The notes beneath the pieces were generated by a model. It did no database searches and was not told the DNA's origin. It worked only from the letters and a program-made list of their open reading frames with translations. Source: Termitidicoccus mucosus (GTDB taxonomy: Bacteria > Verrucomicrobiota > Verrucomicrobiia > Opitutales > Opitutaceae). Taken from it: a stretch of 64,000 nucleotides of DNA. The DNA lies in assembly GCF_038725785.1 (NCBI RefSeq), contig NZ_CP109796.1:6448501-6512500 (forward strand), read 5' to 3'. A program made the translations under genes and the position numbers. This document shows, piece by piece, positions 37,477-45,822 of this stretch (position 1 is the first letter of the stretch; every line of letters starts with the position of its first letter).

Positions 37477-37998
37477 TTATGGCGTGGGCGCAAGCGGGAT
37501 CACCTCGATGGTGGAGATCTGGCGCACGCAGCGTTTGCCGCATTTGTCCTGGTCGAGGATCAGCTGGAACGGCCCGGTTTTGTCGGGCAGCGGCGCCCCG
37601 TCCTGCCGGATGGCCAGCACGGGATTTTGTTTGCTGATGGATTTTTCGAAGTCGGCGAGCGCGAACACCACGGTGTAGCCGTCGGCCGCGGTCACGCGCA
37701 CCGCGCTCGACAGGATCGCGCGCATCGGGGCGCCCTTGCCGAGCCGGACGCCGACGGCGGAAAATACCGCCGCCGGATCGACCCCGGCGTAGCGGTGTTT
37801 TTTTCCGTGGTGCTCCACCTCGGTTTCGATCTGCGGGAGCGCGGCGAGTTCGGCCACGGTGATTTGCTTCCGCGTGTCGCCGCTGACCAGCGTGAGCGCG
37901 TCGGCGGAATCGGCGGCGCGAAGCGCGGGAGCGCCCAGAACAATAATATATACGGCGAGCGAGAGGAAGAAACGACGGTATGTATTCATGGCATGCAT
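37477..37998 (-). CDS. Small exported molybdopterin-oxidoreductase-fold (SUOX-like) protein
   Basis: About 173 residues from the ATG at 37998 (another in-frame ATG at 37989). Signal peptide: FFLSLAVYIIVLGAPALRAADS. The mature part resembles the molybdopterin-binding fold of sulfite-oxidase-like enzymes (ITVAELAALPQIETEVEHHGKKHRYAGVDPAAVF and RVTAADGYTVVFALADFE). The cofactor-ligand Cys region is not seen, so the catalytic function is doubtful; it may only bind a pterin or metal. C-terminal CGKRCVRQ holds a Cys pair. Located 6 bp after the binding-protein gene upstream. Confidence 0.65.
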   Translation of the reverse strand: MHAMNTYRRFFLSLAVYIIVLGAPALRAADSADALTLVSGDTRKQITVAELAALPQIETEVEHHGKKHRYAGVDPAAVFSAVGVRLGKGAPMRAILSSAVRVTAADGYTVVFALADFEKSISKQNPVLAIRQDGAPLPDKTGPFQLILDQDKCGKRCVRQISTIEVIPLAPTP

Positions 37999-38003
37999 AT
38001 GAT

Positions 38004-39116
38004 TTATTCGGATTGGTTTTGCAGGCAGCAGTTGGCGGGAGGCGGCAGCGGCAGGCGTGACTTTGCCAGCAAGTCGCGCGCATCCCATTCACTTAATTCG
38101 CAATGATAAAAGAGGCGGTAGAAAGCGCGCGTCTCGGCCACCATGTCGTGGGAAACACGGTCGGGGTAGAGAACCGAGGCCAGCCATTTGAGGCCGATGA
38201 GACGGTTGACGGAAGGCGGGCGGTCGAACCAGTTGAACGGCTCGACCGGGATTATATAAACCCGCTTGCTGGCCACGGCCGGGACACGCTGCCATGCGGG
38301 GTCGGCCAGCCATGCGGGATCGCCCGATCCGGCATCGTCGGGGCAGACGAGAATGACATCCGGCCGCCCGGCTATGATGTGCTCCATGGAGACGGAGGCA
38401 TGCCGGGAATGCTCGACCATGTCGTCGCGGATGATGTTTTCCGCGCCGAGCAAATCGAGCAACTCGGCATGCAGCGAGCCCTTGGTGTCGGTCTGGAGGC
38501 CGCGCGGCCCCTGGGCATAATAAACCCGGACCGGCCTGCCCGGCGGAAGCGAACGGGCGAGGGCATGGGTGTCACGCATCACGGCACGGCAATAACCGGC
38601 CAGTTGCGCGGCCCGCTCCTCCGCGCCGAGGGCGCGGCCGACGAGCTCGCAGGTTTCGGCCAGCTCGTCGAGGCGTCCGCCTGCGAGAAAAACAGGAATG
38701 CCGGTCTGGGTCTGGAGGCGGTTGGAAAAATCGACGGCGGTGGGATTGTTATAGCCGACCGAGAGGATGACATCGGGCCGCGCGGCGATCAGCGTCTCGC
38801 GATTGGCGTTGCCCGCCGGTCCGAACCAGTTTCCATAGGCGGGAAGATCGCGCACGGCGGGGAGCAGGAACCGGGCGGCCTCCGGTGTGAGAGGCAGATT
38901 CCAGCCGATCATCTTTTCCGGGGCGAGTGCGTAGAGCAGGATGCTGGCGACCGGACTGGTGCCGTAGGCGCGGCCCACGCCGGCGGCGGGCAGCGGGAGC
39001 ACGCGCCCGGCTCCGTCGGTGAACGGGCGCGTGGCCGCCGCCTGCGCGTGCAGCGCAACCGCCGCCGCCGCGAGGACAAACGCCCGGCGCATGAAGGAAA
39101 GCGTTCGCATGGACAT
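38004..39116 (-). CDS. BtuF/FepB-type periplasmic binding protein
   Basis: 370 residues. Signal peptide near MRRAFVLAAAAVALHAQAAATRP. Helical-backbone binding fold: VYYAQGPRG, RPDVILVCPDDAG, IIPVEPFNWFDRPPSVNRLIGLKWLASVLYP, RNETL-type. It belongs to the family that includes iron-siderophore, B12 and the Haemophilus MolA molybdate-binding protein. Three bp after the TonB receptor stop on the same strand; the permease and ATPase are a little further upstream. Substrate: probably a metal chelate or molybdate; unresolved. Confidence 0.8.
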   Translation of the reverse strand: MSMRTLSFMRRAFVLAAAAVALHAQAAATRPFTDGAGRVLPLPAAGVGRAYGTSPVASILLYALAPEKMIGWNLPLTPEAARFLLPAVRDLPAYGNWFGPAGNANRETLIAARPDVILSVGYNNPTAVDFSNRLQTQTGIPVFLAGGRLDELAETCELVGRALGAEERAAQLAGYCRAVMRDTHALARSLPPGRPVRVYYAQGPRGLQTDTKGSLHAELLDLLGAENIIRDDMVEHSRHASVSMEHIIAGRPDVILVCPDDAGSGDPAWLADPAWQRVPAVASKRVYIIPVEPFNWFDRPPSVNRLIGLKWLASVLYPDRVSHDMVAETRAFYRLFYHCELSEWDARDLLAKSRLPLPPPANCCLQNQSE

Positions 39117-39119
39117 ATG

Positions 39120-41180
39120 CTAGAAAGAATAGCGCACGTTTGTATAGACAGTGCGTCCCCTGCCAGGGTAGGCGGTGTCGTAATAACGGGTGTCGCGCTC
39201 AAAAATGTTTTCGATTCCGATACTCAGGACGCAATTGCTGCCGGGCGGCGTGAATGATGCCTTCAGGTTGTAGAGGGCGAATCCCCCTATCTTCTTGCCC
39301 GCGCTGTTGCTGTAACGCCACGAGCGCGCCTCCATGGAGGGGACAATGGCCAGCCACCGCCACGGTTGGATTTTTGCATGAAGGCTCCCGGAGTGCCGGG
39401 GGGCCTCGGTCAGTTTGTTCGCCGGATTCCTGAGATCCTTCATGTAGATAAAAGTATAGCTGCCCCCGGCGGAGAGGATGGAGTTTAATGAATAATCCAC
39501 GCCGAGTTCGGCGCCGTCCTGCTGCACGTCACCGGACACATTATACGACTGGCGGACATCCATGCCGTCGAGCTTTTCGGGAAGGACTTTATAAGTGATC
39601 TTGTCGGTCACGCGGCTGAAGAAGACATTGGCCGTGACGGTGAGGCCGGAGACCGGCTCGCCGATGTATCCGATTTCATAGTGCATGGCGGTCTCGGGTC
39701 CGAGGTCGGGATTGGGGATGGCGATGAGGTTGGGCGTCATGTGCGCCGAGTAGCGGTCCTTGATGGAGGGCATGCGGGTCTTGCGGGCGATGGTGGCATG
39801 AAAGGTGTTTTTCTCATCGAGCTTGAAAAACACGCCCGCCTGCGGATTGAAGCTGTCCATGGTGATGAGCCCCAGCGTTTGCTCGCCGGCTTTTCTGGTG
39901 TCGCGCCAGTCGTAGGCGACGCCGGCCTGGAAGTCCCATTTGGACGTAATGTGGAATGTGTCCTCGATGCCCGCCGAGACGGTCACGTCCTTGTAGGTTT
40001 CCTCGTTGTCCTTTTCCCCGGTGACGAGTTCGTAATATTCATAATGACGGTCATATTTATAATGGACGACGCCCTTTAATATGTTTTTGGGGATCAATTC
40101 CGTGCCGAGTTCGAGCGATCCACCGTAGGAATAATCATCATAAATGCTGGGATCGCGGCCGACACCCATGATGAGCGTGTTGTCGTATTTGTCGAAAAAC
40201 ACGCGCGGCTTCACATAACTTTTGTCCCCGAGCCGGGTGTTCGAAATGAAATAGACGGTCTCCTTGTTCCATTCCGGCCAGCGCCAGCTCGTGAAGGAAT
40301 AGCCCTTGCCTCCGACCTTCGGGCCTTTTTCGCCCTCCTGATGCTGGTAACCGATGGCGTATTCGTCGGTCGCGTTGGGGGCGAAGCCGGCCTTGGCGCT
40401 GAATTTCCAGTCGCGGGTATGATAGTTCTGCCGGTCCGTCCCGTTGTATTCCTCCGCCATTTTTATCCAGTCGCGCTCATAAAAGGAAACGCCACCCTGC
40501 GCATACCATTTGCCCTGCCTGGTGCCGATGTTCAGCGAGCTTTCCACGCCGTCCCCGGTGGAAACGCCCGCGCTTATATTGCCCTCGAGGGGGCGCGTGG
40601 GGCGGCGGCTGACGAGGTTGATGGCACCGCCCATGGCATTGGGGCCGTAAATCACGGAACTGTAACCCTTGGCGACATGGATGGACGCGACATCGAACGT
40701 GGTGAAGCGCCCGAGATCGAGATTTCCGTCGTAGGGAATGTAGGCGGGGATGCCGTCAATATAAATGGGCACCGACAGGCTGCCGAAGCCGCGGACATAC
40801 GCGAAGGTTTCATAACGGTTGCCACTGCCGGGGGAGAGCGTGACGCCCGGCGTGGTGGCGAGGGCTTCGGCCACGGTTTTCTTTTCGAGCAGCTCTATCT
40901 TGGATGCCGTTATCGAGGTTTCCATCTGCTCGGAGGGCAGAGGGCGCTCCCCGTAAACAGTCAGCGTGCCGAGCTGGAAAACAGGCTCCTTGCTGGCGGA
41001 GGCGGCGGTTGTGGAGGTCGTGACCAGTGTGCCTGACGCCGTGGCGCCGGTGGTCTGCGCGATGGCGGCGCGGGGCGCGGCCAGAAGCGAGCACAGGGCG
41101 AGAAGCGAAGGCACGGTTTGCGATGAGACAATGGCGCGCAGGCGGAATGTCCCCCGCGCGGCGATAAGGGAAGACGGCAT
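39120..41180 (-). CDS. TonB-dependent outer-membrane receptor
   Basis: 686 residues. Signal peptide up to AIAQTT; TonB-box-like region LGTLTVYGERPLPSEQ; plug domain (VAEALATTPGVTLSPGSGNRYETFAYVRGFGSLSVPIYIDGIPAYIP, GAINLVSRRPTRPLEGNISAG); 22-strand barrel; C-terminal aromatic strand VYTNVRYSF. Energised by TonB to import a large or scarce ligand. Followed by its binding protein gene. The gap before it (41181-41617) is 437 bp and holds a repeat element, so it has its own transcription unit. Ligand not identified. Confidence 0.85.
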   Translation of the reverse strand: MPSSLIAARGTFRLRAIVSSQTVPSLLALCSLLAAPRAAIAQTTGATASGTLVTTSTTAASASKEPVFQLGTLTVYGERPLPSEQMETSITASKIELLEKKTVAEALATTPGVTLSPGSGNRYETFAYVRGFGSLSVPIYIDGIPAYIPYDGNLDLGRFTTFDVASIHVAKGYSSVIYGPNAMGGAINLVSRRPTRPLEGNISAGVSTGDGVESSLNIGTRQGKWYAQGGVSFYERDWIKMAEEYNGTDRQNYHTRDWKFSAKAGFAPNATDEYAIGYQHQEGEKGPKVGGKGYSFTSWRWPEWNKETVYFISNTRLGDKSYVKPRVFFDKYDNTLIMGVGRDPSIYDDYSYGGSLELGTELIPKNILKGVVHYKYDRHYEYYELVTGEKDNEETYKDVTVSAGIEDTFHITSKWDFQAGVAYDWRDTRKAGEQTLGLITMDSFNPQAGVFFKLDEKNTFHATIARKTRMPSIKDRYSAHMTPNLIAIPNPDLGPETAMHYEIGYIGEPVSGLTVTANVFFSRVTDKITYKVLPEKLDGMDVRQSYNVSGDVQQDGAELGVDYSLNSILSAGGSYTFIYMKDLRNPANKLTEAPRHSGSLHAKIQPWRWLAIVPSMEARSWRYSNSAGKKIGGFALYNLKASFTPPGSNCVLSIGIENIFERDTRYYDTAYPGRGRTVYTNVRYSF

Positions 41181-41378
41181 GGTGCAGGATGTAAGGACTG
41201 CCTCGCGTTATCCGTTGGTCGGCCTGGCGGCGGCGGAGTGGTGATGATTATTATATATCTCCGCAATCCGACAGGGCCGCGCCAGCGAAGGCGCCCCTGC
41301 ATCCGCGATGCGAATAATATTCACCCGGTTGATCCGGTGTGCGGGAAATCAAGCAGCTCGCATGCCATTTTCCGTGCC

Positions 41379-41565
41379 GGGTGCAGCCGGAAGTGATGCC
41401 AGCGAAAAAACAAGCGCCAGCGCCGTGCGTAGCGCAGGCTTCCAGCCTGCCGTCGTTATTTTTTCGCGCGAAGCGCGGCATTTATTGGTTTTTTGGAAGG
41501 GAAAAGAGTCAGCGGCGCTTCGCGCCTTCTGTTTCGACGGCAGGCAAGGATGCCCGCGCTACGCG
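41379..41565. repeat. Dispersed double-stem palindromic element, copy 2
   Basis: Left border GGGTGCAGCCGGAAGTGATG resembles the left border of copy 1. Outer arms (41427-41455, 41535-41565) and inner arms CGCGAAGCGC / GCGCTTCGCG are arranged as in copy 1. It occupies the gap between the TonB receptor and the TrmO-like gene; no gene is seen in the rest of 41181-41617. Confidence 0.85.
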
Positions 41566-41617
41566 CTCCCGCATCTTTCTGGCCGCGGCCGTCATTTGTC
41601 CATTGACCGCGCTTCGT

Positions 41618-42508
41618 TCAACGCGCGAACAGGGCGCGGTTGTCCGCCGCCATGACGGCGGCGGCATCGGGCCAGTCGAGGCGGTGAAGCGCGAGGCGGC
41701 AGCGGCGTTTGCCGGAGCCCGCGAGCGACGCCTCCCAGGGTGGCGCGCCGGAGTCGCGCTCCTCCAGCGCGAGCGTGGCCCGGAGCGGCGTGCAGCCGGT
41801 CGCGAGTTCCCAGCCTTGGGCAAAAAAGAGGCTGCCCGCGAGGCGCGAATGGAGCCCGGGGGCATTGCGCCGGGTTCCAAGCCGTTTCATCGCGGCCAGT
41901 CCCGCGCGCAGGCCGAGCGCGAACTCGGGGCCGGTGGTGTCCCAGTGCAGCCAGCGGGTGGCGCGGGTCGCGTCGTCGTCATGCGCGAGAACGGAGGCCC
42001 AGCCCAGCGGCGTGAGCGCGCCGGGAAAGGCGTCGAATTGCGGCACATAGACTTTGATATCCAGCAAGGGCGTGCCATCGAGGGCATCGAGTCCCCGCAC
42101 GGTGAGCAGAGTGCCGCGGCGTTCCAGCAGCTCGACGATGCACGAGCCGAGTCCCGACGGACGGCATGGCGCGCGCGAACTGAAAACTCCCTGCCCGGAG
42201 CGGTCGTCGCATTCCGGCAGCACCAGCGGCGCCGTGCCATCTGCGGCCCAGCCGCGGCCGCGCAGCCATTCCGCGGAGCGGTGCTGGTGATAAATGACCC
42301 AGAGGTGGGAAAAATATTCCACGCCTTTCAGCGCGTCGAGCAGGTCGTCGCGCAGACGCAGGCGCGCCGGAGTTTTATAATCGCAATGGTCGGAGACCGA
42401 GCGCCAGGGCGATTCGATGACGCCGATCGGCGTGAGCACGATGGGCGAGGGGAGGGCGGCCGGGCGGGATTTGGCGCGCGGATGCGCGTCCGGTGGCGGG
42501 GACGCCAT
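41618..42508 (-). CDS. TrmO-family SAM-dependent methyltransferase-like protein
   Basis: 296 residues. The N-terminal 160 or so residues are TrmO/TsaA/YaeB-like: IVLTPIGVIESPWR, GVEYFSHLWVIYHQH, DDRSGQGVFSSRAPCRPSGLGSCIVELLERRGTLLTVRGLDALDGTPLLDIKVYVPQFD. The family methylates threonylcarbamoyl-adenosine in tRNA, but related proteins accompany metal ABC systems. The C-terminal 130 residues are not recognised. The ATG at 42508 lies inside a dispersed repeat copy, which supplies the first codons. Confidence 0.75.
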   Translation of the reverse strand: MASPPPDAHPRAKSRPAALPSPIVLTPIGVIESPWRSVSDHCDYKTPARLRLRDDLLDALKGVEYFSHLWVIYHQHRSAEWLRGRGWAADGTAPLVLPECDDRSGQGVFSSRAPCRPSGLGSCIVELLERRGTLLTVRGLDALDGTPLLDIKVYVPQFDAFPGALTPLGWASVLAHDDDATRATRWLHWDTTGPEFALGLRAGLAAMKRLGTRRNAPGLHSRLAGSLFFAQGWELATGCTPLRATLALEERDSGAPPWEASLAGSGKRRCRLALHRLDWPDAAAVMAADNRALFAR

Positions 42509-42515
42509 CGCTCCC
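42484..42515. repeat. Short dispersed GC-rich hairpin repeat, copy D
   Basis: GGTGGCG-GGGA-CGCCATC keeps pairing in the stem (T-A and G-T) despite changes from copy A. It contains the ATG of the TrmO-like gene. Confidence 0.7.
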
Positions 42516-42531
42516 GGGCTTCGTTTCGGTT

Positions 42532-43323
42532 TCAATTGATGATCGGAGCGCATACGCGGATGGGGGAAGACGCGGCCCCGTCCCCGGAGGAGGGAAGGTC
42601 GGAGACGACAAACGGGACGTGATAGACCTCCTCGAGCGCCTCGGCCGTGAGCGCCTCGGCCGGCGCGCGGGCCGGGGCGAGCCGGCCGCCGCGCATGATG
42701 GCGACCCGCGTGGCGCAGCGCAGCGCGTGCTCGGGATGATGCGTGGCCATCAGGATGCCGATGCCTTCGCGCGCGAGCCGGCGCAGCGTTTGCAGGACGC
42801 GCACCTGGTTGCCGAAGTCGAGGCTGGATGCGGGCTCGTCGAGCACGAGATAGCGCGCCTGCTGCGCCAGCGCGCGGGCGATGAGGACCATCTGCCGCTC
42901 GCCTCCGCTGATCCGGGTGTAGAGGCGTTCGGCAAAGGCGCCGAGGCCGACCAGCGCCAGCGCCTCGTCCGCGGCCCGCCAGTCGGCGGAGCGGGGGCCG
43001 CCCCAGACCGGCCATTGCGCGGCGCGGCCCATGACGACGACGTCGCGCGCGCTGAACGCGAAAACGGGGGCGTGCGCCTGCGGCACATACGCGAGCAGGC
43101 GCGCGCGTTCGCGGGCGCGGCGGTGCGCGAGGGGCGCGCCGTCCAGCCGGATGTCGCCCGCGAGGGGCGGCAGGATGCCGGCGAGGGTTTTCAGCAGCGC
43201 GGTTTTTCCCGAGCCGTTGGGCCCGAGCAGGCACACAAACTCGCCCGCGCGCACGCCGAGCTCGATGTCGCTGACCACGGGGCGCCGGGTGTAGCCGCAG
43301 GAAAGATTGCGAAGGTGAAGCAT
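42532..43323 (-). CDS. FecE/MolC-type ABC transporter ATP-binding protein
   Basis: 263 residues. Walker A GPNGSGKTAL, signature ISGGERQMV (the ISGGE form is typical of siderophore/B12-class ATPases), Walker B YLVLDEPASSLD and H-loop THHPEH. Start at 43323 (MLHLRNLSCGY). Forms an importer with the permease just upstream. Also possible for MolBC-like molybdate transport. Confidence 0.88.
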   Translation of the reverse strand: MLHLRNLSCGYTRRPVVSDIELGVRAGEFVCLLGPNGSGKTALLKTLAGILPPLAGDIRLDGAPLAHRRARERARLLAYVPQAHAPVFAFSARDVVVMGRAAQWPVWGGPRSADWRAADEALALVGLGAFAERLYTRISGGERQMVLIARALAQQARYLVLDEPASSLDFGNQVRVLQTLRRLAREGIGILMATHHPEHALRCATRVAIMRGGRLAPARAPAEALTAEALEEVYHVPFVVSDLPSSGDGAASSPIRVCAPIIN

Positions 43324-43361
43324 GACGCGGAAGGAGGCTTGCGGGCGGGCTTGGCGCGGGC

Positions 43362-44489
43362 TCACTCGGCCCAGGTTTTTTGCGAGCGCCGCAGCATGAC
43401 GAGAAACACCGGCGCGCCGCACGCGCAGGTGACCACGCCGAGCGGAAACTCCACGGCGAACAGGCAGCGGGCGAGGTTGTCCGCCCAAAGCAGGCAGATA
43501 CCTCCGATGAGCAACGACGAGGGCAGCAGGTCGCGGTGGTTCGGCCCGACCCAGAAACGCGCCGCATGCGGCACCATCAGGCCGATCCAGCCGATGATGC
43601 CCGCGACGGCGACGGTGGCGGACGTGATGAGCGTGGCGCCGACCAGCACGAGCACGCGCACCGCCGTCACGGGGACGCCGAGCGAGCGCGCCTCGTCCTC
43701 GCCCAACGCCATCAGGTTGAGCGGCCAGCGCAGCAACAGCAGCACCGTCACGCCGAGCGCAAGCGGTGGAAACAGCAGCGCGAGGTCCGCCCGCGTGGTC
43801 GCGGCCAGGCTGCCCATCAGCCAGAAGGTGATGGCCGGGAGCTTGGAATACGGGTCGGCCAGTATTTTAATCACGGATACACCGGCCATGAAAAGGCTGC
43901 CGACCACCATGCCGGTCAGGACCAGCCGCAGGGTGAAATGCCCGCCGCCGCCCACGGCGCGGCCGAGGCCGCAGGTGAGGATGACCGCGGCCAGCCCGAA
44001 AAGAAAGCCGAGGGTCTGCACGCCGACGACCGGCAGCGAAAGCGTGAGTCCCAGCGCCGCGCCCAGGGCGGCGCCGGCGGACGATCCCAGGATGTCCGGG
44101 GAAACCAGGGAGTTTCTGAACAATCCCTGGTAGGCCGCGCCCGCCATGGAAAGCCCGGCGCCGACGCCCAGCGCCGCCAGCAGGCGCGGCAGGCGGATTT
44201 CCCAGAGCAGGGACACGACCGTGCCGCGGTCCGTGACGGCGTCGGCGGCGAACCGGGGAAACCAGAGTTGCAGGATGTCGGCCCAGGCCAGCGGGTGCGC
44301 GCCGACGCGCAGCGAAACGAGCGCGCTGGCCGCCAGCAAGGCGAGCAGCACCGGCGTGCGCGCATGCGCGGCGAGGCGCCCGGGCGGTTTTTTCCGCCGG
44401 CCGGGCATCCCGGTTGCGGAGGATGTGGAGGCCCGCGGCTTGTCCGGGCCGGCCTCCGTCGTTTCCGTGGCAGCTCGCGTCGTGATCAT
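43362..44489 (-). CDS. FecCD-family ABC permease
   Basis: 375 residues. FecCD motif GLSMAGAAYQGLFRNSLVSPDILGSSAGAALGA and a coupling helix near GVSVIKILADPYSKLPAITFWLMGSL; about ten hydrophobic segments. The family transports iron-siderophores, cobalamin and, in HI1470/1471 (MolBC), molybdate or tungstate. Start at 44489 overlaps the DUF364 stop by four bases (ATGA), so the two are coupled. N-terminal 45 residues are polar and unusual. Confidence 0.88.
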   Translation of the reverse strand: MITTRAATETTEAGPDKPRASTSSATGMPGRRKKPPGRLAAHARTPVLLALLAASALVSLRVGAHPLAWADILQLWFPRFAADAVTDRGTVVSLLWEIRLPRLLAALGVGAGLSMAGAAYQGLFRNSLVSPDILGSSAGAALGAALGLTLSLPVVGVQTLGFLFGLAAVILTCGLGRAVGGGGHFTLRLVLTGMVVGSLFMAGVSVIKILADPYSKLPAITFWLMGSLAATTRADLALLFPPLALGVTVLLLLRWPLNLMALGEDEARSLGVPVTAVRVLVLVGATLITSATVAVAGIIGWIGLMVPHAARFWVGPNHRDLLPSSLLIGGICLLWADNLARCLFAVEFPLGVVTCACGAPVFLVMLRRSQKTWAE

Positions 44490-45292
44490 CGGGCGGCGGC
44501 GCGTTCGATTTGGACCATGCGGGCTCCGTGCTCGAAAAAGGCATGCCGCCCGCCTTCCTGCACGACGGGCCAGACCTCGTCCGGATTTTCCACCACCAGT
44601 CCGGCGAGAAGATCGACGCCGAATGCGAAGAGCCCGGGCGCGAGCGGCGTGGTCGGGCCGGCAAGACACACGAAGGCATCGCGCGCAAGCTCCAGCAGGC
44701 GCGGAAGCGTTTTGTTGATCAAGGTGGTCCCGGTGATGAAGACGTAATCGCTTTCCGGCAAAACCGCCTCGCACGCGGGATCGGGCAGGTCGCCGGATTG
44801 CGGGCGGCGTTCGAGGATGGAGAGCTTGCAGGCGCGCGCCACTTCCTCGAGCCCGTGGAAATGGCCGATGACCGCCACGCGGCGCCCGGCGATGCGCGGA
44901 AGCATTTGGGTGAAGACGCTGGCGCCGGTTTCGGAGAAAACACATCCGGCGCGCTCCGCCCGCTCCCGGGCGCGCGCGGGCTGGTTATGATGGGCGTTCA
45001 GCGCGGCGATGCCGAGCGCCGCCTCGCCAAAATCCCACGACCGCGCGAGGGCCGCGATCTCGCGCAGCGGGCTGCCGGCGACCCGGCCGGCCGGGCCGAT
45101 GCGGACCGGCGTTTCCCGCGGCGACATGGCCAGCCCGAGCCCGCCGTCGGCGCGGACGCCAAACCAGTTGATTCCGGCCGCAAAGGCATCGACGCGGGCG
45201 TCCTCCGGGAGACCGGAGACCAGCACATCATAAATGGACCAGAAGGAAGACGGGAGGGAATGCGCGGCGCGCGCGGCGGATGAATCGGACAT
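44486..45292 (-). CDS. DUF364-family putative heavy-metal-chelation protein
   Basis: 268 residues. DUF364 features: NWFGVRADGGLGLAMSPRETPV, RMLPRIAGRRVAVIGHFHGLEEVA and YVFITGTTLINKTLPRLLELA. Structures of relatives show a Rossmann-like fold with an enolase-N-like domain and were proposed to chelate heavy metals; the function is unproven. It opens a four-gene unit with permease, ATPase and TrmO-like protein. Confidence 0.82.
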   Translation of the reverse strand: MSDSSAARAAHSLPSSFWSIYDVLVSGLPEDARVDAFAAGINWFGVRADGGLGLAMSPRETPVRIGPAGRVAGSPLREIAALARSWDFGEAALGIAALNAHHNQPARARERAERAGCVFSETGASVFTQMLPRIAGRRVAVIGHFHGLEEVARACKLSILERRPQSGDLPDPACEAVLPESDYVFITGTTLINKTLPRLLELARDAFVCLAGPTTPLAPGLFAFGVDLLAGLVVENPDEVWPVVQEGGRHAFFEHGARMVQIERAAAR

Positions 45293-45822
45293 GGATAAAA
45301 CTCGCCACCCGTGCTCTGGCGCGTTGGCCGCGTCCCGGTCCGGGTGAATAGGATGACGGAAAAGTCGTCGTGCTGCCGGCGTGTGGTTGGGTCCACGCGC
45401 AGCGCGGCGGGCGGGTTATCCAGTTGGTCTGGTCACCGGGTTTCAGCAGAAAACATGCCGTGCGTTTCGCGCGCGGCATCCTCCTCCTCGGAGCCTTCTG
45501 GCTCCGGCCAGCGTGCGATGGCCGTCCAACGCGGCGTGGGGCGAATGTGCCCGCTTGAGCGCTTCACTCCATCGCCTTAGATGCTTGTTTGAAATGTCAA
45601 ATATATGTAACTTGTTTATTAAAAACAATTTATGTGATTTATATTTCTAGCGACAGCGGCAGTCTGCTAGTTGTGCTTACTCTTGTGCGTCCAGGAAAAA
45701 ACCCGCCGAGAAAATACAATTCTGATTCCTGCATGCCATCGTTTTTTGAACGGAAAACATTTATTGATAATGTGTAATATTTCCAAGTTCGATTTCCAGC
45801 CATCAACACATCCACCACATCC
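45293..45822. other. Intergenic region, no gene seen
   Basis: The left 270 bp is GC-rich and precedes the DUF364 gene on the minus strand; it has a GGAGCC-TTCT-GGCTCC hairpin at 45498-45513. The right 220 bp (45590 onwards) becomes AT-rich and leads into the autotransporter pseudogene. No tRNA, riboswitch or convincing small gene was recognised. Confidence 0.6.

Noticed and set aside
41181-41617. Cobalamin riboswitch before the TonB receptor
   Set aside because: Conserved B12-box words were not found in either strand of the gap.
45419-45434. Possible fourth copy of the CCAG hairpin module
   Set aside because: Hairpin has a five-base loop and there is no AT-rich block at the expected distance.
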